Assembly (NCBI RefSeq): GCF_900109705.1
Contig: NZ_FOAI01000007.1
Span: forward strand, 62,001-126,000
Direction: 5' to 3'
DNA: 64,000 nt
Source of the DNA: Roseivivax marinus
GTDB taxonomy: Bacteria; Pseudomonadota; Alphaproteobacteria; Rhodobacterales; Rhodobacteraceae
The position numbers and the translations under genes were made by a program. The notes under the pieces are model-generated. The model was not told where the DNA came from. It did not search any database and was given only the letters and a program-made list of their open reading frames with translations. Position 1 is the stretch's first letter; every line of letters begins with the position of its first letter. This document shows, in pieces, positions 26,315-38,979 of the stretch.

Positions 26315-27112
26315 ATGACACGGGGCCATCAGTTCGACGACGCGCAGGCCAGCCTGTTCCCCTGTGCCCCTGCACGCGACGTGCCCCGCGCCGGGGCCGC
26401 CCGGCGCAACCCGGAGGCGGCCCCGGCGACCAGGCCGCCCTCGTACATCCGCGATCACCGCAAGCGCCTGCGCGAGCGTTTCATGGCCGGCGGCGCCGAT
26501 GCGCTGCCGGACTACGAGATGCTGGAGCTGGTCCTGTTCGGTGCTGTCCCGCGCGTCGACATGAAGCCGCTGGCACGCCTGCTGCTCGAGACGTTCGGCG
26601 ACTTCAACCGGGTGCTCTCGGCGCCGCCCGCCCGCCTGAAGGACGTCGACGGTGTGGGCGAGGCCGTGATCTGTCAGCTCAAGCTGGTGGAGGCCGCGGC
26701 CCATCGCCTCAGCCGCGCCCGCGTGATACAGCGCCCGGTGGTCTCATCCTGGGATGCACTGCTGGAGTATTGCCGGACCGCCATGGCGCATGGCGAGATC
26801 GAGCAGTTCCGTGTCCTCTACCTTGACCGCAAGAACGTGCTGATCGCCGACGAACCGCAGGCCCGCGGCACCGTCGATCACGTGCCGGTCTATCCGCGTG
26901 AAGTGGTGAAGCGCGCGCTGGAGCTGAACGCATCCGCGCTGATCCTCGTGCACAATCATCCCTCGGGTGACCCTACGCCGTCGGCCGCCGACATCGAGAT
27001 GACCGGTCAGATCGCCGGCGCGGCCGAGGCGCTGGGCCTTGCGCTGCATGATCATCTGGTGATCGGGAAGGCCCGCGAACTCAGCTTCCGGGCCGAGGGC
27101 CTGCTGACGTGA
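26315..27112 (+). CDS. radC: RadC/JAB1-type (UPF0758) protein
   Basis: 265 aa. A helix-hairpin-helix region (PPARLKDVDGVGEAVICQLK) precedes the MPN/JAMM domain with HNHPSGDPTPSAAD near 213-226, the metal-binding HxH...D set. The old assignment to DNA repair is not supported in E. coli, and the biochemical role is unknown; radC is often induced with competence genes. The ATG at 26315 after AAAAGGGGGAC is preferred over an in-frame start inside the preceding gene. It converges with the PBP-OmpA gene, 12 nt away. Confidence 0.92.
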   Translation: MTRGHQFDDAQASLFPCAPARDVPRAGAARRNPEAAPATRPPSYIRDHRKRLRERFMAGGADALPDYEMLELVLFGAVPRVDMKPLARLLLETFGDFNRVLSAPPARLKDVDGVGEAVICQLKLVEAAAHRLSRARVIQRPVVSSWDALLEYCRTAMAHGEIEQFRVLYLDRKNVLIADEPQARGTVDHVPVYPREVVKRALELNASALILVHNHPSGDPTPSAADIEMTGQIAGAAEALGLALHDHLVIGKARELSFRAEGLLT

Positions 27113-27124
27113 ACGGCCTCGCGG

Positions 27125-28690
27125 TCAACGCACCCAGACCTCGACGCGCCTGTTGGCCTGCCGCCCCCACGAAGTGTCATCGCAGGCCATGGGCATCGCC
27201 TCGCCGAAGGCGTCCGTGCCGATGGTGACCTGCTCCAGATCGGCCGTCTCGGCGGCGGCGATCACGGCGTCCCGGACCGCAGCAGCGCGCTGGCGCGCGA
27301 TGTCGAGGTTGGCCGAGGCCGGCCCCACGCCGTCCGAGAACCCGACAAACATCAGCCGGCGCGTGTCGTAGCGCCCGGCCTCGATGGCATGGGCCAGCTG
27401 GTAGACGTTTGACCGGGATTGCGCATCGAGCCGCGCCGACCCCGGCTCGAACCGGAAGGAGGTGGACAGACGCTGCATCGGTCGCAGCGTGGCAACCATG
27501 CGCTTGAGCTCTGACAGCCCGGCGTCGCCCTCGGCCACAGAGATCGCGTTCGCGAAGCGGTCACCCTGATCGCCCAGCGGCACCTCCTCGGGTGACTGGT
27601 CGACGAAACCGGCCCGGCGGATCACGATCTGCGCCGCGTCCGAGCGGGTGAAGGACAGGAACTCACGCACCAACGCCGGCATCCGCCGCGCCGGGAGGTA
27701 GAGGAACATCGGCGCGGTCAGCGGATAATCCTCGGTCTTGACCGCCAGGCGGTCGGCCTCCAGCTCGAAACCGCAGGGACCGGCGATGGGCAGGACGCGC
27801 GCGAAGCCGGTCTCGGACACGCTTGCGATCCCGAAGGCGAAGGGGTCTTCGGCCACAGCATCAGCCAGCGCGGCCGTCGTCTCGTGCCGCACCGCGGTCT
27901 CGGGCAGGGACAGCCCGGCCGGGGCGAGGATCCGATCCTCGATCCCCTGCGCGAGGCCCGAACGGGCGTCGGGCACGTGCACCACCACCGGCGCGTCCGG
28001 TCCGCCGAGCTGGGACCAGTTGCTGATGCGCCCGCCCAGAAGTCGCGCGAGCTGGCGCAGCGACAGGTCCGCCACCGGGTTGGACGGCGCCACCACGGGC
28101 ACCATCGCATCGAGCGCGATGACCCGGCTGCGGTTGGCCTCGTCCAGCACGCCCATCCCCGCCTGGCGGGCGATCTCGACCTCTGCGGGCCGGATCTCGC
28201 GCAGGGCCATCACGGCGTCGGCATCATCGGCCATGAGGTCGGCGAAGCCCTCGTCGGTGGTGGTCAGGTGGAACGAGAACCGGCCCACGGGCTGGCCTTC
28301 GTTGGGATCGAGCAACGCGTAGGTGAAGCGGCGCGGGCCGGTTTCCTCACGGACCGCCTCCAGTTCGCGGCGCAGGGCGAAGGCTTCGACCAGGGCGGGC
28401 ATCAGGACCCGGCCCAGCGTCGTCGACCCCGAGATTGTCATCTCGGCCACGAAGTCGGTGAGGGACGGGCAGCCTGCACCGTCGCAAAGCACGCCGGAGC
28501 CGTCCACGGTCAATTCCCCGTAAGCAGTGTCGACGCGGTAGAATTCACCGTCGAAGCCCAGCAGGGTGCCAGACAGCTCGATTGCACCGTCGCGGGAGGT
28601 CAGGGTCACGTCCTGCGCCGCCGCCGGGCCGCCCGCCGCGAAGAGCGCACTGAAAAGTGCGGCGCGAAACGCCGCACATCGCTGTATCAT
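27125..28690 (-). CDS. Periplasmic PstS-like substrate-binding domain fused to an OmpA C-terminal domain
   Basis: 521 aa. A signal peptide (about 1-25, ending PAAAQ) is followed by a short beta region with CDGAGC. A phosphate-type periplasmic binding domain covers about 85-370 (MTISGSTTLGRVLMPALVEAF, VPVVAPSNPVADLSLRQLARLLGG, ISNWSQLGG). Residues about 400-521 form an OmpA-like peptidoglycan-binding domain (FRFEPGSARLD, GFSDGVGPASANLDIARQRA, NRRVEVWVR). This would tether a ligand-binding domain to the cell wall. No ABC permease or ATPase is nearby. It follows, 30 nt downstream, an anchored cysteine-containing protein, probably in one operon. Confidence 0.85.
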   Translation of the reverse strand: MIQRCAAFRAALFSALFAAGGPAAAQDVTLTSRDGAIELSGTLLGFDGEFYRVDTAYGELTVDGSGVLCDGAGCPSLTDFVAEMTISGSTTLGRVLMPALVEAFALRRELEAVREETGPRRFTYALLDPNEGQPVGRFSFHLTTTDEGFADLMADDADAVMALREIRPAEVEIARQAGMGVLDEANRSRVIALDAMVPVVAPSNPVADLSLRQLARLLGGRISNWSQLGGPDAPVVVHVPDARSGLAQGIEDRILAPAGLSLPETAVRHETTAALADAVAEDPFAFGIASVSETGFARVLPIAGPCGFELEADRLAVKTEDYPLTAPMFLYLPARRMPALVREFLSFTRSDAAQIVIRRAGFVDQSPEEVPLGDQGDRFANAISVAEGDAGLSELKRMVATLRPMQRLSTSFRFEPGSARLDAQSRSNVYQLAHAIEAGRYDTRRLMFVGFSDGVGPASANLDIARQRAAAVRDAVIAAAETADLEQVTIGTDAFGEAMPMACDDTSWGRQANRRVEVWVR

Positions 28691-28720
28691 CGAGGTTCCC
28701 TGCCGGTGCCGTCCGTCGTC

Positions 28721-29692
28721 TTATCTGGCGGCGATCTTCAGGTCTGCGATGAGATTGTTCAACACCAGATAGTCGCCGACGCTGTCACAGCCCGGAAACG
28801 CGAGGTCGATGTCACGCACCGTCGGGGCGCCCCCGTCACGCAGCTCGAGTGTCTGAGCGGAGATGTCTGTCTCGCAGGTGGCTTCGGTCACTGCGGCCTC
28901 GACGCTAACGTCGATGAGCCCGCCCCGCGCCGCGGTCCCGGCGGGAAAGCTGTAGACCTGCGCGCGCCGGGCCTCGGGGGCCTCGTCGTCGCCGAGGTTC
29001 AGAAGGAAACCGCTTTCTCCCCGCGCGGCCGCCTCAAGGGTGCCTGCGGCGCCCGTCCAGACGTGCCCCTCGGAAAAGTAGTCCGCCTCCCATTCGCGGG
29101 CGTGCAGCTCGAGGTCGCCCTCGCCCTGCCATTGCAGGACGATGCGGTCGTAGAACGCGAGGGAGGACACGGTGGCCTGAGCGACGGCGCCGGAATCGTC
29201 GGAGAAGGATGCGATGAAGACCGCGCCTTCGGTCAGGGCGGGGAAGTCCAGCACGAGCGAGCCGTCGGGCTGTGTCGTCTCGGTGATCATCAGGCCGCTG
29301 TGGTGCAGGCTCACGCGCTCGGATGCGTGGCAGGGCGCGGTCAGCTTCAGGCGCACCAGGGCCCCGGCAATCGGTGTGGCGGACAGCTCGGGATCGCACC
29401 CGAAGCCCGCCACGGGGGCGGATTCGGTTGGCATCGTGGGGATCGTGCTGCTGTCGGCCGCGGCGAGGCGAACCATGCCAAAGGGCAGTTGGGGCAGCGC
29501 GGCGCTGCCGATAGGCATTGCCTTCGGCAGATCGCGCAGCCCGGTCGCGGCGGATGTGTCCTGAATATCGGTGACCTCGACCTGCGGAGCCGGCGCGCCC
29601 GCCCGGAGAAAGCCATATTGCATCACGAAGCCGATCCCGAGCGCACAGAACAGGGTGCCGCCGGCCAATCCGAGCGTTTTCGGGGAAATCAT
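28721..29692 (-). CDS. Membrane-anchored periplasmic protein of unknown function
   Basis: 323 aa. One N-terminal hydrophobic helix (about 8-28) looks like an uncleaved anchor. The rest is probably periplasmic, beta-rich and acidic, with Cys99, Cys121, Cys273 and Cys302 available for two disulfides. GGAGGCAGAC precedes the ATG. I do not recognise a domain. It is the first gene of a pair with the PBP-OmpA fusion, with secA upstream on the same strand; whether it takes part in secretion or envelope function is unknown. Confidence 0.75.
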   Translation of the reverse strand: MISPKTLGLAGGTLFCALGIGFVMQYGFLRAGAPAPQVEVTDIQDTSAATGLRDLPKAMPIGSAALPQLPFGMVRLAAADSSTIPTMPTESAPVAGFGCDPELSATPIAGALVRLKLTAPCHASERVSLHHSGLMITETTQPDGSLVLDFPALTEGAVFIASFSDDSGAVAQATVSSLAFYDRIVLQWQGEGDLELHAREWEADYFSEGHVWTGAAGTLEAAARGESGFLLNLGDDEAPEARRAQVYSFPAGTAARGGLIDVSVEAAVTEATCETDISAQTLELRDGGAPTVRDIDLAFPGCDSVGDYLVLNNLIADLKIAAR

Positions 29693-29773
29693 GTCTGCCT
29701 CCGGTCACGGAATCCGTCTTGAAGGCAGTTTCGTCTGCGAGTCGGGCGCCCATTGGGCGGGGAGCCGGACTCT

Positions 29774-29837
29774 TTCGGGCGATTGCGCCCGAATCTCAAA
29801 CCGTCGTCACATTGGGGCGCCGGAATGCCCGGCGCCC
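29774..29837 (-). terminator. Two perfect hairpins after secA
   Basis: GGGCGCCGG/CCGGCGCCC (29815-29823/29829-29837, 5-nt loop) and TTCGGGCG/CGCCCGAA (29774-29781/29786-29793, loop ATTG). Both lie between the secA stop and the next gene. There is no U-run after either, so Rho-dependent ending or 3'-end protection is as likely as intrinsic termination. Confidence 0.4.
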
Positions 29838-29856
29838 GCCATGTTTCGATCCGGCC

Positions 29857-32592
<2,736 letters not shown>

Positions 32593-32700
32593 TCGGGCTT
32601 CCTTGCCTGTCACCTGTGTCCTGTGCGGCCGCGGCTTGCCCGTCGCGCACAGAGCCCATAAGACACGGGGGAACGACCGGCTCGCGCCGCCAACGGTGGC

Positions 32701-32729
32701 GATGTAAGGGTCGGGTGCAAAAGTGTCAA
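32701..32729 (-). promoter_or_regulatory. Probable secA promoter
   Basis: On the minus strand a perfect TTGACA (32724-32729) is followed after 17 nt by TACATC (32701-32706). The -10 matches 3 of 6 bases, which is common in alphaproteobacteria. The predicted leader before secA is about 100 nt. Confidence 0.55.
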
Positions 32730-32765
32730 CGCCGCCTCGGGGAGGGTGGCAGAGAGGACGAGATC

Positions 32766-33692
32766 ATGATCATTCGCGCGCCCTACCTGGCCGCTTCGCT
32801 CGTCGCGGTCATCGCCGCGATGCCCGCCTTCGCCCAGGACACCACGCAGAGCGACGCAGCGCCTGCCGACAGCGCTTCCGAAACGGCCGAGCAGCCCACA
32901 GCGGAGAGCACCGCGCCTGACGCCTCGCTCGACACCGTGGTCGCCACGGTCAACGGGGAGGACATCACCCTCGGCCACATGCTGATGGTCCGCACCGGCC
33001 TGCCCGACCAATACCAGCAGCTGCCGGACAACGTGCTTTGGGAGGGTATCCTCGACCAGCTCGTGCAGCAGGAGGTGCTTGCCCAGTCCGACGCCGCCGA
33101 GGAAACGCAGCGCGTGACCCTCGCGCTCGACAACGAGCGCCGCGCGCTCACTGCCTCCGAGGCCGTGGCCAATCTCGGCGCCGACGCGGTGTCCGACGAG
33201 GACATCCAGGCCGCCTATGACGAGCAGTTCGGCTCGGGCGGCGGCACGGAATACAACGCAGCGCACATCCTCGTTGAGACCGAGGCCGAGGCGCAGGAAG
33301 TCATCAGCGCGCTCGACGACGGCACCGAGTTCGCCGAGCTCGCGCGCGAACGTTCGACCGGTCCGTCGGGCCCCAACGGCGGTGATCTCGGCTGGTTCGG
33401 TCAGGGCCAGATGGTCGCGCCGTTCGAGGAAGCCGTGGCAGAGCTCGAGCCGGGCGAGGTGTCCGATCCCGTCGAGACGCAGTTCGGCTGGCACGTCATC
33501 CGCCTGAACGAGACCCGCGAGCAGGAGGCCCCGGCCCTGGACGAGGTCCGCGACCAGATCGCCCAGACCCTGCAGCAGCAGGCGGTGCAGTCCCGGATCG
33601 AGGAGCTCGTGACCGGCGCCGAGGTCGAGCGCATGGGTGCAGACGCCGTCGACCCGGCCGCGCTGAGCCGGACCGACCTTCTGGAGAACTGA
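32766..33692 (+). CDS. Periplasmic peptidyl-prolyl isomerase, parvulin type
   Basis: 308 aa. The signal peptide ends at about 23 (MPAFA). An acidic, Ala/Thr-rich linker (24-55) precedes a SurA/PrsA-like helical chaperone region. The parvulin domain (about 155-255) contains YNAAHILVETEAEAQEVI, NGGDLGWFGQGQMVAPFEEA and TQFGWHVIRL. It likely folds exported proteins and is divergent from secA. Start ATG 32766 follows GAGAGGACGAG. argJ follows 2 nt after the stop. Confidence 0.93.
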   Translation: MIIRAPYLAASLVAVIAAMPAFAQDTTQSDAAPADSASETAEQPTAESTAPDASLDTVVATVNGEDITLGHMLMVRTGLPDQYQQLPDNVLWEGILDQLVQQEVLAQSDAAEETQRVTLALDNERRALTASEAVANLGADAVSDEDIQAAYDEQFGSGGGTEYNAAHILVETEAEAQEVISALDDGTEFAELARERSTGPSGPNGGDLGWFGQGQMVAPFEEAVAELEPGEVSDPVETQFGWHVIRLNETREQEAPALDEVRDQIAQTLQQQAVQSRIEELVTGAEVERMGADAVDPAALSRTDLLEN

Positions 33693-33694
33693 TC

Positions 33695-34927
33695 TTGGCC
33701 AAGATCACCGAACGTTCGCCCCTGGCGCCGGAGTCATTTCCGGACCTTCCCGTCGTCAAGGGCGTGCGCTTCGCCGCAGCCGCGGCCGGCGTGCGCTATG
33801 CCGGCCGTACCGACGTCATGCTGGCGCATCTGGCGCCGGGCTCGACAATCGCCGGCACGTTCACCCGGTCGGCGACACGCTCCGCCCCGGTGCGGGACTG
33901 TCAGGCCAAGATCGGTGCAGAGGACGCGTCGGACGGTGCCGCGTTCCTCGTGAACTCCGGCAATTCCAACGCCTTCACCGGTCGTGCGGGCGACGAGTCG
34001 GTGGCCGCGCTGACTGCCGCCGTCGCTGCCGCGCTCGACCTGCCGCAATCGCGCGTGTTCACGTCCTCGACCGGTGTGATCGGCGAACGTCTGCCTCACG
34101 CCCGCATCACCGCCAAGCTCGACGAGCTGGCGGGCGCACTCTCCGATGATACCATCGCAGACGCGGCGAAGGCGATCATGACCACCGACACCTTCCCGAA
34201 GGGGGCGTCGGCGACGGTCCACGTCAACGGAGGCGACGTCACCATCGCGGGCATCGCGAAGGGCTCGGGCATGGTCGCGCCGGACATGGCGACGATGCTG
34301 GTCTACGTCTTTACCGATGCCGCGGTATCGCGCGCCGATCTTCAGGCGCTGGTCTCGCGGGCCACCGACCGCACCTTCAACTGCATCACCGTCGATAGCG
34401 ATACCTCGACCTCCGACACCCTCCTAATGGCCGCCACCGGCGCCTCCGGTGTGGAGGTCACGGCCGAGGACACGGCCTTCGCCACCGCGCTCGAGGACGT
34501 GTTCCGCGACCTCGCCCAGCAGGTGGTCCGCGATGGCGAGGGGGCGACCAAGTTCGTCACCGTCGAAGTGACCGGCGCGGCCTCCGACGCCGACGCCCGT
34601 ACCCACGCGCTGTCGATTGCCAACTCGCCCCTCGTGAAGACCGCGATCGCCGGCGAGGACCCGAACTGGGGTCGCATCGTCATGGCCGTGGGCAAGTCCG
34701 GCGCCGCCGCCGACCGCGATCTGCTGTCGATCCGCTTCGGCGACGTCCTTGTGGCGGAAAAGGGCTGGGTCGCCGAGAGTTATCGCGAAGACATGGGCGC
34801 CGCCCAGATGCGCCAGCCCGAGATCACCATCGGCGTGGACCTCGGCCTTGGCGAGGGCGCGGCGACGATCTGGACCTGCGACCTGACCCACGGCTACATC
34901 TCGATCAACGCCGACTACCGCTCGTGA
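33695..34927 (+). CDS. argJ: Bifunctional glutamate N-acetyltransferase / amino-acid acetyltransferase
   Basis: 410 aa. ArgJ moves acetyl from N-acetylornithine to glutamate in the cyclic arginine pathway. The autoproteolysis site KGSGMVAPDMATM is intact, with cleavage expected between Ala199 and Thr200, the new nucleophile. The start is TTG at 33695, 2 nt after the upstream stop, with GGAGAACT as ribosome binding site. No other in-frame start gives the conserved N-terminus. It is coupled to the parvulin gene. Confidence 0.95.
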   Translation: MAKITERSPLAPESFPDLPVVKGVRFAAAAAGVRYAGRTDVMLAHLAPGSTIAGTFTRSATRSAPVRDCQAKIGAEDASDGAAFLVNSGNSNAFTGRAGDESVAALTAAVAAALDLPQSRVFTSSTGVIGERLPHARITAKLDELAGALSDDTIADAAKAIMTTDTFPKGASATVHVNGGDVTIAGIAKGSGMVAPDMATMLVYVFTDAAVSRADLQALVSRATDRTFNCITVDSDTSTSDTLLMAATGASGVEVTAEDTAFATALEDVFRDLAQQVVRDGEGATKFVTVEVTGAASDADARTHALSIANSPLVKTAIAGEDPNWGRIVMAVGKSGAAADRDLLSIRFGDVLVAEKGWVAESYREDMGAAQMRQPEITIGVDLGLGEGAATIWTCDLTHGYISINADYRS

Positions 34928-34937
34928 CGTCCCGCCT

Positions 34938-34969
34938 CTTTCTTCTCGGCGAAAATGTCAGGGAGAGCG
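34938..34969 (+). repeat. Post-argJ copy of a GAAAAT...GGGAG element
   Basis: Eleven bases after the argJ stop lies CTTTCTTCTCGGCG followed by AAAATGTC and GGGAGAGCG. A similar sequence in the same orientation follows the crotonase gene (43048-43077, minus strand). TTTC and GAAA can pair into a small hairpin. It may be a dispersed 3' element of this lineage. Confidence 0.4.
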
Positions 34970-35033
34970 CGAGATGCAGCGCCTCTCGCGCGGCTCTGCG
35001 GGGCCGCTCCGGACACTGCGCGCGGGGATACGC

Positions 35034-35432
35034 ATGAAGACCGTTCTCGTATCCGCCGTGGCGCTGATCGACGTGGACGGCCGTGTCCTGCTCGCGCAGC
35101 GGCCCGAGGGCAAGTCCATGGCCGGGCTCTGGGAATTTCCCGGCGGCAAGGTCGAAACCGGCGAGACGCCCGAGGCCGCTCTGATCCGCGAACTGCAGGA
35201 AGAGTTGGGCATCGACACGTGGTCGAGCTGTCTTGCGCCCCTGACCTTCGCGTCGCATTCCTACGCCGACTTCCACCTGCTGATGCCTCTCTTCGCTTGC
35301 CGCAAATGGCAGGGCATTCCGCAATCGCGGGAAGGGCAGGCGCTGAAGTGGGTCGCCGCGCGGGACCTCGCATCGTACCCCATGCCCGAGGCGGACGTGC
35401 CGCTGGTACCGATCCTGCGCGACTGGCTCTGA
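35034..35432 (+). CDS. mutT: MutT-type Nudix hydrolase (8-oxo-dGTP diphosphatase-like)
   Basis: 132 aa. The Nudix box G-x5-E-x7-REUxEExGU is complete at 38-60 (GKVETGE ... RELQEELGI). Typical MutT wording AQRPEGKSMAGLWEFPGG precedes it, supporting a role in clearing oxidised dGTP. The ATG at 35034 gives normal length; an upstream ATG at 34974 adds a basic, unconserved stretch. It follows argJ by about 100 nt, as in other Rhodobacteraceae. Confidence 0.92.
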   Translation: MKTVLVSAVALIDVDGRVLLAQRPEGKSMAGLWEFPGGKVETGETPEAALIRELQEELGIDTWSSCLAPLTFASHSYADFHLLMPLFACRKWQGIPQSREGQALKWVAARDLASYPMPEADVPLVPILRDWL

Positions 35433-35545
35433 CGACGGTCGACGGCGCCGAAACAATTCCCGGAAGATAATCCTTAAGTGCCGCTACGGGAAACCGCCAC
35501 GCGGCCGCATACTGGTGCTGTCGATTCCATCAGGGGGATTTCCGG

Positions 35546-35695
35546 ATGCTGCGTACCATCGTCATGGGCTCGTGCGTCTCCGTGCAGGGCATTCTCGAGA
35601 AAACGCTGCCCGACGGGCGCCTTGTCGTCCGCGTCGGGCGGTCGCTGTTCACCGGTCTGCCCGTCGCCACGGCCGTTAGCGCCCGGCCTGCCTGA
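35546..35695 (+). CDS. Putative 49-aa small protein
   Basis: It starts at ATG 35546 after CAGGGGGATTT and ends at TGA 35693-35695. The product begins MLRTIVMGSCVSVQGILEK and ends SARPA, with one Cys at 10 and alternating hydrophobic beta-strand-like segments (GRLVVRVGRSLFTGLPV). The good ribosome binding site and protein-like composition argue that it is real. It sits alone between mutT and the infB terminator. No function can be proposed. Confidence 0.6.
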   Translation: MLRTIVMGSCVSVQGILEKTLPDGRLVVRVGRSLFTGLPVATAVSARPA

Positions 35696-35749
35696 TCGCT
35701 GCTGTGGTGCGCCCGGCGTGAAGAACGCCCGCCGCTCCGGGACTACGGC

Positions 35750-35780
35750 AAAAAGAAAGGGAGGCCGAAACCGGCCTCCC
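35750..35780 (-). terminator. Intrinsic terminator of the rimP-nusA-ylxR-infB operon
   Basis: Read on the minus strand, GGGAGGCCG/CGGCCTCCC forms a perfect 9-bp stem (35759-35767/35772-35780) with a 4-nt loop, followed directly by TTTCTTTTT. It lies 31 nt after the infB stop. Confidence 0.92.
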
Positions 35781-35811
35781 CGAAACTTGGGCGCGATCAT
35801 GTGCCGCGGCG

Positions 35812-38325
<2,514 letters not shown>

Positions 38326-38333
38326 GTAGTTCT

Positions 38334-38969
38334 TCATCCTTCCCGGCGGGCCGTGCCGCCGCGCTGAGCGTCGGTCGATCCGACGCGCAGGCCCTTCAGA
38401 CGTCGGGCCTCGTCTACAATACGATTCGTGAGTCCGCCAGCGCCGAGCGCGGCGTGTATCACAGTTTCACGTCCGAAGGCCAACCCGAGCTCGGTCCCGG
38501 TCAGCCATCCGATATAGGTCCCGAAGTGCGGCGTCGACAATTTCGACTTGCCGCGGGACGATCCGTCTTCCGCCTGGATCAGGACCTCGGCCTCTTCCTT
38601 CTGAAGCATGTCCTTCACCTTCTCGTAGCCCGCCACCGCATCGCCGGACTTGCGCGACAGCGAAATCAGGTTGACCACGCGGTCGGCGAGTTGGCGCTCG
38701 ATGAGGGCGACGACATTCTCCGGCGCCCGGACCGGCGCCTTGGCAGCGCGGGCGAAAAGGTTCTTCTTGACCGCCTTCTCGAGCGCGGCGCGGTCCGGGG
38801 TCACCCAGATGCCCCGGCCCGGCAATTTTCCGGCGATGTCCGGCACGACACTGGCGTCCGGGCCGACGACGAACCGGATCAGTTCATGCGCCGGGCGCAC
38901 CTCGCCCGTGGCGATGCACTTGCGCTCCGGCCCGTCGGCCCTGTCGGTATTGCGTCCGCCTCGTGTCAT
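38334..38969 (-). CDS. ylxR: RNA-binding protein: YlxR (DUF448) domain plus L7Ae-like domain
   Basis: 211 aa. The N-terminal YlxR domain (about 13-90) has [19 protein letters not shown] and [12 protein letters not shown]-terminal L7Ae/YlxQ-like domain follows ([31 protein letters not shown]). In firmicutes these are separate genes; here they are fused, as usual in alphaproteobacteria. It lies between nusA and infB, 10 nt after nusA, and probably contacts RNA or nucleoprotein. The ATG at 38969 avoids extending into nusA. Confidence 0.92.
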   Translation of the reverse strand: MTRGGRNTDRADGPERKCIATGEVRPAHELIRFVVGPDASVVPDIAGKLPGRGIWVTPDRAALEKAVKKNLFARAAKAPVRAPENVVALIERQLADRVVNLISLSRKSGDAVAGYEKVKDMLQKEEAEVLIQAEDGSSRGKSKLSTPHFGTYIGWLTGTELGLAFGRETVIHAALGAGGLTNRIVDEARRLKGLRVGSTDAQRGGTARREG

Positions 38970-38979
38970 GCAGTCCGGA

